DNA of 64,000 nucleotides from Gentiana macrophylla (Eukaryota > Streptophyta > Magnoliopsida > Gentianales > Gentianaceae). Positions within the stretch are counted from its first letter, which is position 1, and every line of letters begins with the position of its first letter. The notes beneath the pieces are model-generated. The model saw only the letters and a list, made by a program, of their open reading frames with translations. It searched no databases and was not told where the DNA came from. The stretch spans positions 72,293 to 136,292 of the forward strand of contig JAOBSW010001063.1 of NCBI GenBank assembly GCA_026214975.1, read 5' to 3'. Shown here piece by piece: positions 56,427 through 64,000 of this stretch. The position numbers and the translations under genes were made by a program.

Positions 56427-57587
56427 TAGATTTTATGTTCAGAATAGACAAACGTCAAGAAAATAAGCGAACTGGTTGCTAAAACGATCGTTTTTGCACG
56501 CTGGTTTTGTGATCGGGGCGGACCAACAAAGTGCATATGATGTATGATGATTCTGTTTTAACTTGATCATAGTTAAAACTTAATCGAGTACCTAAACTCA
56601 AGCAATTTTTGCAATGCTCGAGCAAACTCGGGCCAAGTTCGAATATCACCGTTTTAAAGGATTGCTCAATTCAATAAGTAAACGCTTGATTCAGGTGACT
56701 CGTTAACGCCCCCTATTATACATAATTCTCAACAGTCTATTTTAAAGGCACCCTAATAATGGTGAATTATTGACCCTAATTCACCATTAAAGTATTCAAA
56801 AGTCAACATGGGGCCGATAGAAATGGAAAAAAAGGAAAGAAATAATACACTAATAAAATATGGGGCAATTAATACAAAAGACCAACAAACAGAAATAAGC
56901 AGATTGTGATCTGATTTTATTTATTTATTTTTACCAACACTGAATCAGGTTATACCCTACAAAATCAAAGTCACGGCAATTGGATCTGATGAACATGTGT
57001 TGAAATACTCCTCATGGTTAATCTAAGTTGACTAAAAACACCAACTTTTGCACCTTCCAAAAACACACCAACTTTTTTTTTTTTTGAGGGTATTTTTTAT
57101 TTTTAGATAAGCTACACAAACTCTCATTTTGAACAACAGAATAGCACATTCAAAAAAGTTCAAAAAAATACTATTAGATGGGGGCATTTAATGAAACTCG
57201 AATATATTTAATGAGAGAGTCAAGTGAAGTCTCAAATTTAAATGGTTGAAAAAAATTATAATCTAGATATATCATCAAAACAACGTAGCCACGGGAATTG
57301 GAAAGAAATTATAATGTTTATTAATCTTCATATTTGTGTGTGTGTTGTTAGTTCACTTACACTTGAGCGTTCACTTGAACCCTCTTACCCCCACCCCCAC
57401 ACACACGTGAGAGGATCCTTACTTACCATTGACATGAGCACGTTTAAGAAAATAGACACCTACCCAAAATACCACAGGTTCATGTTGTCAAACCTTAATC
57501 TACAAGTGACATCACAGGAAAAATAATAGCCGACTAAATTAATGTTGAATTTTCTTGGGCAAAACATTTTACCTCTCAGAAGTTTTG
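56427..57587. other. 3' flank and unassigned AT-rich sequence
   Basis: The first ~150 bases may be the 3' untranslated region of the small gene. The rest has no supported feature; a T run lies at ~57073-57086. Confidence 0.4.
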
Positions 57588-58182
57588 TCTATTTAAACGT
57601 TTGTCTCCCCGTGGTTTAAGAACATATTGTTTACCCTTTGGGGTTTTGCTACAAACATCAATCAATAATTCAAGAATACAATGGAATATTGGTTGGAATA
57701 TTCTCAATTTTAGTGTTATCCCCATTTTACTTGTTTTCAGTTTTTCAAAAAAAAAAAACACCTTGTTTTCATTTCTCTTATAAAAAAGCTCGACTATTCC
57801 AAATAAGAAAACCTAATACCTTCAGCCGTGGCGGCTTGCATTTCCTTTTCAAGAGCTGAGGGCCTAAACAGGCCCCAACCCAATGATCATTTCAATTTTA
57901 GGGAATGTTACGATTGAAGACGGGGCTAAGATTGGAGGTGGATAGTGGTGCTTAAGGATGTTCCGGCAAGAACAGTCGAGCTTTTTTTTATAAGAGAAAT
58001 GAGTTGGGTGTTTTAGAAAATTAAAAAACAAGGGTAAAAGGAGATAACACTAAAATTGAGAATATTCCGGCGGATTATTCTATTTTATTTGTCTGAATTG
58101 TTGATTGTCTGTTTGTTAAAACCCCAATGAGGTCAACAATATATTTTTAAACCACAGAGGAGCAAACACTTCAATAGGAAAA
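57588..58182. mobile_element. Foldback element with ~210-base arms around a gene fragment
   Basis: The left arm 57588-57800 matches the reverse complement of the right arm 57975-58182 (shared AACACTAAAATTGAGAATAT, TAAACCAC, CTCTTATAAAAAAGCTCGAC). The ~175-base middle is not repeated and contains the acyltransferase-like fragment. Terminal duplications of the target were not resolved. Confidence 0.7.
57901..57979 (+). pseudogene. Fragment of a serine acetyltransferase-like (hexapeptide repeat) gene
   Basis: After a possible acceptor TTTTAG the frame reads GNVTIEDGAKIGGG. After a one-base deletion it continues as VVLKDVPARTV. This is the left-handed beta-helix C-terminus of serine acetyltransferases, the enzymes that acetylate serine for cysteine synthesis (family pattern GAKIGAGSVVLKDVPPRT). 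Only ~26 residues are present, enclosed between inverted arms, so it is a captured fragment. Confidence 0.6.
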
Positions 58183-59514
58183 CCACGATGGGGTAAAAGG
58201 TGTTTACCCCAATTTTCTTTTACACACCTAGAATCGATTTTTCATACTTTCAGTAAGGTGAAAATAGTTATCACATGTGGTGTCACATTATGAAATGATT
58301 GTTTTGTTAATAAAATTAAAGGATCTAAAATCGGCAGATTTCATTATGGTGTCATCTTAGATCTCTAAAGGGAGTTATAATGCCATAATTGATTTGCAGA
58401 GGAAGGTGTGATGCCAGTAGATTTACTCTAGTGTCACTAAAAGACTCAATTAGATTGCGGAAAATTCTTATATAGGTAGTCCTATTAGAATGACATAATT
58501 ACTGGACGATCACATCGTGTATAGAAAAAAACAAAATTGTTTTGTTTGTTTGTACGCGTTTCACATATCCGACGATCGAGTGTAATAAGAAGTCCTTACA
58601 ACAGAATTACCCATAGATTGCTTATCAAATTGAAGTAGAGCTTGACTCATTTAAAGTAAACTAGGCACAATGATTCGTTTATTACGGATATTCATTATAT
58701 ATTTCTTTACACTTTTGTCACAATTGATCATAATATCAATATCAATAAATGGATCCCACACTTTTCTCAATAATAAAACGTATGCAATTAAAGATGCAGA
58801 GAATAAATGTTTTTTCTCAGCAATAACAAATGTTCATGCAACTCTCGGTATATTGTACCACTATGATCACTAAGATATCAATCGATTTATAGTTTTTACG
58901 AAACTCTAGAGGCGAGAATCTTATAGTCATTTGGGTTGGCTCTTATTCTGACGAAAAGTTGCTATCATGTTTCTATCTTTACGTTTCTTTTCTTTTTTGA
59001 AGAATCTATAATAGTGGTCCCTTTTAAAAGGATGTTTAAAAATATTAATATATTTAATTTATTCATAATTTAATAAAGGAAAAATTAGTTTATAGTCCAC
59101 TTTTTCACCTTTAATTAAGTGTTAATCAAGTTTCAATTTTTAACAGATTAAGCGACAAATAAATTCTACTGATTTAATATACCCCTATAACCCATTCAAG
59201 TTGTTCAACCCCGCCTACACCAACAGGATATATTCGAAGAAATCATCGAACCTCCCAAAGATGACGGCGATGATCGGATTATCTCCTCCCAAACGCATAC
59301 GTGATTTTCCCTGCGAATTCGTACTCTGCCGCAAACGACCCACCCAGAGGCATCAAGCGAAGAAGATACTCCGGGAATTCGGTGCTCTGTCGCAGAAGAT
59401 CCCAAAATTTCAAACAGGGAAGATAATTATTTAGCAAAAGTGGTATGGTGTTGCTTAGAGATTTCTAATTTTTCCTCCGTTTTGATTGTCATTTTTCTAT
59501 TTTTTTAAGAACAA
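58183..59514. other. Unassigned AT-rich sequence with one GC-richer frame
   Basis: 59201-59434 is open for 77 codons on the plus strand (MFNPAYTNRIYSKKS; SPPKRIRDFPCEF in the middle), basic and in GC-richer sequence than its surroundings. It might be an exon fragment, but no family is recognised. Nothing else is supported here. Confidence 0.3.
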
Positions 59515-61422
59515 TCAGTAACGCTCGCTCCTAGGACACCAACCCTTATCCGGAATACGACGCTCGCACACATATAAATAAAATTTAATTCATTTATATA
59601 TGTAGTTCTACAATCAATACAATCAAAGTCACGCTGAATTTAATGCTCGGGTAATAAATATCCATAAAGATACTAGAATACTTAAAAGGTACTAAAGTTC
59701 AAAGCCAGATCAAACAATACAACTCAAGTTCCTCGAAAGTCCAAACGAAATACTATGAATAAGAAATAAAGATTAACACACGCTCATCCCAAAATTTATG
59801 AACAAAGATATAAAATAGTGCAACATTACAAATGTAAAAGAAAGTGCATAGAATGAAATATTAAGTTCAGAGATCCTCATCGGGAACATACTCCTCGTAA
59901 AACTCGTAATCATGTTCGCCTTCTCACCCCCAAGCACATACAACAGAAATGCACAAGGGGTAAGTATATAATACTCAGCAAGGAAGAGAAGACGTTGCCT
60001 TAGAATATATATAAGATTTATTATCAAGTTTCTATTAAAAGGCAAATGCAGACTGATTCTACGATAAAGGTTACATCTCCCAATATGCCTAAACTGTAGC
60101 TACTTAGCTTATCTTTGTTACAACATGCTATCAAGGTGGAACGTGACATATTGAAATCTTCAGATACAATAACCCGGAACGTATTGAAATCTTCTGTGAT
60201 ACAATAACCGGTTCCGATAAGATGAACATACGGCGATGCCTATAGGCCTGGCAGCCGATAGACACTCACTTTGACCGTATGTTCACACATCACGCTATAG
60301 ATCTTCAGATCTACCCAAGACCACATGGTGTTTAATCTTTTATCTAGCAAGTTGTGTTATATTACGTGATTAATCGACCATGCATCCTAGTTCATTTAGA
60401 TAACAATCCTCATTGAAAGCCAAAATAAACAAGCCGAAGACTCGGCTGGTGGACGCCGTCTCAAGGACCGTGACGCTCGCCTAAAGGCCCTGACGCTCGT
60501 CCAAAATAGTGGACGCCCGTCCAAACATCCCTTTTCAATCCTGTATCAAAATTTGCACCTCAGACGCCCGTCCGAGGTATCCAGACGCTCGTCCAAGTTT
60601 GGACGCCCGTCCAGAAAACCGGACGCCCGTCCGACTCGGGTAAATTTTAAATCGAATTTTTTGCACATCATCGTATTCATCCGTTTTTCAAACAAAAACC
60701 CAATCTTTCTCAACCAAAATATGTCGAAAATAATCTACCATCCATGCCAAATCATCACCCATCAATTGGGCATCAACTTAACGCAATTGAGTCCCCAAAA
60801 CAACAAGAAATCAACACTACTATCACATATTAAAAGCTGAAAGCGTAAGGGTTTCTCCTTACCTTATTCTGCCTAAAACTCAGAACTAGCTGCTGGTCCT
60901 GGTACCGATGCGAAGCTCTCGTCACGAGGATTCCAACGGTATGCTACGATCTCTAAACGGAATAGAAACGAGGGAGATATCAAGGATCTAACTTCGACGG
61001 TTTCAAGCCAAAATGAATTTAACCTTCAAACTCGTCCAAACACGTAAAACCATAACTCCAAAACGACTCAACCTTCACAGATTTAAATTGGTATCCAAAC
61101 GACTTTGCGCTCCGTAGAATGTTTTTCCTTTGAGAGTCTCAGCGCAATCGAACGATTTCATAAGCTCTCAAAGATCAAAAGTATCTTCTTGTTTCTCTCT
61201 CCTTTTTTCTCTCCTCCGATGCGCCGATAAACCGCCCCTTATTTTACTAAATCGAGCATCGCTTAATGGAAAAAATAAGGGAGTTAATTCCCAATTAAAA
61301 CCAACCCATTAATTTCCTTAATTTCCTTTATTTTCTTTTCTTTTAAATCCAAAGATAATAAATATAATATTCCGACTTTTCGTTAAAAGACGGAAATGCC
61401 CTTTTCAAAGATCGATATTACA
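59515..61422 (-). repeat. 3' LTR of a chromovirus (left end approximate)
   Basis: In element orientation it starts TGTAATATCGATC at 61422, right after the polypurine tract. Similar layout to Tekay/Del LTRs: a TGAGTATTATATACTTACCC block near 59955-59990 and a GAGCGAGCGTTACTG end near 59510-59525. The exact terminus and target duplication were not settled. A word cluster lies at 60451-60632. Confidence 0.7.
60451..60632. promoter_or_regulatory. Cluster of GGACGCCCGTCC words in the chromovirus LTR
   Basis: Exact GGACGCCCGTCC at 60511-60522, 60601-60612 and 60621-60632. One-change or two-change copies at 60562-60573 (AGACGCCCGTCC), 60583-60594 (AGACGCTCGTCC) and 60491-60502 (TGACGCTCGTCC), weaker ones at 60471-60482 and 60451. 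The arms GGACG and CGTCC are inverted around CC. Confidence 0.8.
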
Positions 61423-61440
61423 TTCCTCCCCTTAAGAGGA
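61423..61440 (-). other. Polypurine tract of the chromovirus
   Basis: On the minus strand this reads CCTCTTAAGGGGAGGAA, ending at the LTR terminus TGTAATATC. Confidence 0.75.
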
Positions 61441-64000
61441 GTTTCATTCTCTAAACTTGAACATACCTGGTAAATCCAAAATTCCGGGAATTCGCTGATC
61501 ATATCATCTTCAACTTCCCATGTTGCTTCCTCAGTGTATGATTGCTCCACCGAACAAGTTAAACCAATCTGAACCATCTTCCTCTTAATCATCTTTTCTT
61601 TCCTGCTCAAAATCTTAATCGGCTTTTCATCATAAGCGAGGTTGTCCCAAGTATCTCTCGATCCATGTAGACTCAACCTCTGCCTTTGTCAAACACTTCT
61701 TCAACATCGAAACATGGAAGACGCTGTGAACTCTCCGGGACATGACTCGCAATCAAGTCTATAAAGCAAAGGTCCAATCCTTTCCGTAATTACAAACGGT
61801 CCAACATACCTCGGGCTCAACTTCCTTTCGACCAAAACGCTTTACTCTCTCTCATTGGTGATGCCTTCAAGTAAACACGATCACCAACTTCAAACTCAAG
61901 CGGTCTTCGTCTGACATCCGCCCAACTTTTCGCCTGGCTTTGAGCTATCTCGCAGATTCTTCTTCACTAATCGAACCTCTCTTTGGCTTGCTCAACTAAC
62001 TCGCGGCAAAGTAGTCTGCTTTCTCCCCAACGCCGTCCCAAAACAAGCGCGCCCCTGCATCTTCTACCATACAAAGCTTCAAACGGTGGCATGTCTATGC
62101 TCGCGTGATAACCCGTTGTTGTAAGCAAACTCGCGAATCTGGTAGATAATCTACCCAAGATCCGCCTACCTCCAAGACACATACCCTAAGCATATCCTCG
62201 AGTGTCGGATAGTCCTCTCGATCGACCATCTGGTCGGAGGATGGAACGTCAGACTCAAATCCAACCGGGTACCAAATGCCTCCTCGTAAGCTCGCCAAAA
62301 CCGACCGACTAACCTCGAATCCCGATCGAAACAATGGAGACTGGAACTCCACGTAAGCTTCACTATATTGTCCATATATAGTTCCGTCATCTTTGCCAAG
62401 TGGCATATTCATCTTGAAAGGCAAGAATGAGCCGACTTGGTTAATCTATCAACGATTACCCAAATAGAATCATGTCCACCCTTCGCCTTAGGCAAACTCA
62501 AATAAAGTCCATAAGTGATCTTTTCCCATTTCACACTGGGATATCCAATGACTTAAGCATCCCGCCTGGCTTCCTCATGCTCGATTTTCACTCTCTCGAT
62601 GCACGTCACACTCGTAAACAAACTTAGCAATCTCTAGCTTCACTGAGGCCACCAAAATCTTTCTTTCAAATCCTCTGCCACATCTTGGTAGTAACTCCTG
62701 GATGCACCGCAAAAGCAATCTTGTGTGCCTCTTCCATAACTCTCTGTCTCAAATCTCCAACATTAGGCAACACAGAGACGATCCCCGGGTACCACAGATT
62801 TCCACTGATCCAACACGTAGCCAAGCTCAGAGCTTTCTGCAACCCTCTTCAAATCAACCAAATCGCACCTTCATCTTGCTTTGCTCGATCTCATCCATCA
62901 ACTCGATCTAGCCAACAACGGTGCCGCAAACCGACGGTCCTCAATCTGATCAAATCGCTAAACCGCAAATCATCAACCCTCGCCGTGATAGCCTCAATAC
63001 TAGGCTCTAAAACCATCGGTTTCCCGCCAAGGCATCTGCACTACATTTGCCTTTCCGGGTGGTCTTGAATGTCCAAGTCATAGTCCTTCACTTAACTCTA
63101 GCCATCTCCGCGCCTCATATTCAAATTCTCCCGAAGTGAAGAAATGCCTTAAACTTTTGTGGTCGGGTGAAGATTCTAGCCTTGACCCATCTACAAGATA
63201 GTGCCTCTAAATCTTCAATGCGAAAACCACTCGGCCGCTAACTCTAAGTCATGTGTGGGATAGTTCTTCTCATGTACTTTCAATTGCCTGGATGCATAGG
63301 CAATGACCTTTCCTCCCTGCATCAACACACAACCTAGACCCGCTGCACAGGCGTCCGTGTAGACATCATAATCATCGAACACCTGGTATCGCTTGCCAAT
63401 ACCGGTCAGTAGTCAACCCGTCCTTTAACAACTCAAATGCTAACTCACACTCGGGTGTCCAATCAAACTTGGTGTTCTTTCCGTGCGGTAAGTCCGGTGA
63501 GTGGAGTGGCTATCCTTGCGAAATTCTTTCACAAACTTTCAGCCAGTAACCTACCAAACCTGTAAAGCTCGACCTCTCAAACCGTAGTCGGTGTAGGCCA
63601 ACTCTAATCGCACTCGATCTTGGCGGATCAACCTGAATGCCATCACGAAATGACATGACCTAAAAAAGCTCACTTGATCCAACCAAAAGTCACACTTGGA
63701 GAATTTTGCATACAATCGTTCATCTTCAGCGTTTCAGAAACAATCCGTGAGATGCTCTTCATGCTCTGCCACATCCCTAGAGAATACCAAAATATCATCA
63801 ATGAAGACAATCACAAACTTATCTAGGTAAGGCATGAAGACCACGCATCAAATCCATAAATGCAGACGGAGGCATTAGTGAGTCCAAAAGGCATGACAAG
63901 GAACTCGTAATGTCCATATCTAGTAATCGTAAATTTGTCTTGAATATACGCCACTTTAACCTTTAAGCGATGGTAGCGACCGCAAATCAATCTTTGAAAA
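61441..64000 (-). pseudogene. Chromovirus pol: RT, RNase H, integrase and chromodomain (Tekay/Del-like), frame-broken, partial
   Basis: From right to left on the minus strand: RT with [20 protein letters not shown] (FIDD box at 63794-63805), RNase H with [20 protein letters not shown] near 63235-63300, and integrase zinc-binding remains near 62700 (EEAHKIAFAVHPGVT). The integrase core follows with DRDSR, RFWRAYEEAFGTRLDLS, YHASIDMPPFEALYGRRCR and ELVEQAKERFD. The chromodomain end EEATWEVEDDMISEFPEF lies near 61460-61545. A chromodomain after integrase defines chromoviruses. Many frameshifts separate these blocks, so the copy is inactive. The 5' part of the element is outside the window. Confidence 0.87.

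Noticed and set aside
56180..56536. 118-codon minus-strand frame
   Set aside because: Antisense shadow of exons 3 and 4 of the small gene; contains a poly-Lys run from a T tract.

Overview
The window is nuclear DNA of a flowering plant, most likely a eudicot. It is AT-rich and has almost no long open frames. It is dominated by nested LTR retrotransposons of the plant Ty3/gypsy type, with plant-type SINEs, a LINE-derived retroposon, foldback elements and scattered gene fragments. No prokaryotic operon, CRISPR array or rRNA gene is present. Names of element lineages come from protein motifs and primer-binding sites read by eye, not from a database search.

Layout. (1) 1-16915: an Athila-like element on the minus strand (gag-PR-RT-RNaseH-IN, decayed, left end outside the window). 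Its 5' LTR was split by a related plus-strand element without coding capacity, 8110-15631, which has two ~1.78 kb LTRs and a 5-bp target duplication GCTAT. (2) 16916-22930: AT-rich DNA with local duplications and a G-poor tract. (3) 22930-25560: two minus-strand LTR-like stretches that abut. (4) 25690-29760: a dispersed repeat in both orientations, a GGAATG-rich foldback element and a SINE. (5) 31893-34071: a segmental duplication of 52991-54942, with a SINE only in the first copy. (6) 36260-37466: a LINE-derived retroposon with a 15-bp target duplication. (7) 39256-44283: a very large inverted repeat with ~2.45 kb arms. (8) 44738-44845: an exon fragment of proteasome subunit alpha-5. (9) 45020-50335: a Tat-like gag on the minus strand, interrupted by a second non-autonomous Athila-like element. 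(10) 50863-52990: two related LTRs in opposite orientation. (11) 53950-56426: a small multi-exon plant gene, probably disabled by one in-frame stop. (12) 57588-58182: a foldback element carrying a serine-acetyltransferase-like fragment. (13) 59515-64000: a minus-strand chromovirus (3' LTR, chromodomain, integrase, RNaseH, RT), cut by the window edge.

The most interesting pattern crosses these units. Several unrelated LTRs carry a short quasi-palindromic word in repeated copies: TCGGTCGACCGA, CAAACGCCAGTTTG, GTAGGTGCACACCTAC and GGACGCCCGTCC. A fifth LTR family carries a longer hairpin word. The words differ in sequence but share length (12-18 bp), symmetry and clustering. In three families the cluster lies just upstream of a TATA box. 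In the youngest element the word also recurs downstream of the promoter and in the leader after the primer-binding site. This could be a convergent regulatory or RNA-dimerisation device of plant LTR retrotransposons.

Host genes are few. The only gene model with consistent splice sites is the 83-codon gene at 55738-56426. The rest of the genic sequence consists of fragments carried by or trapped between mobile elements.
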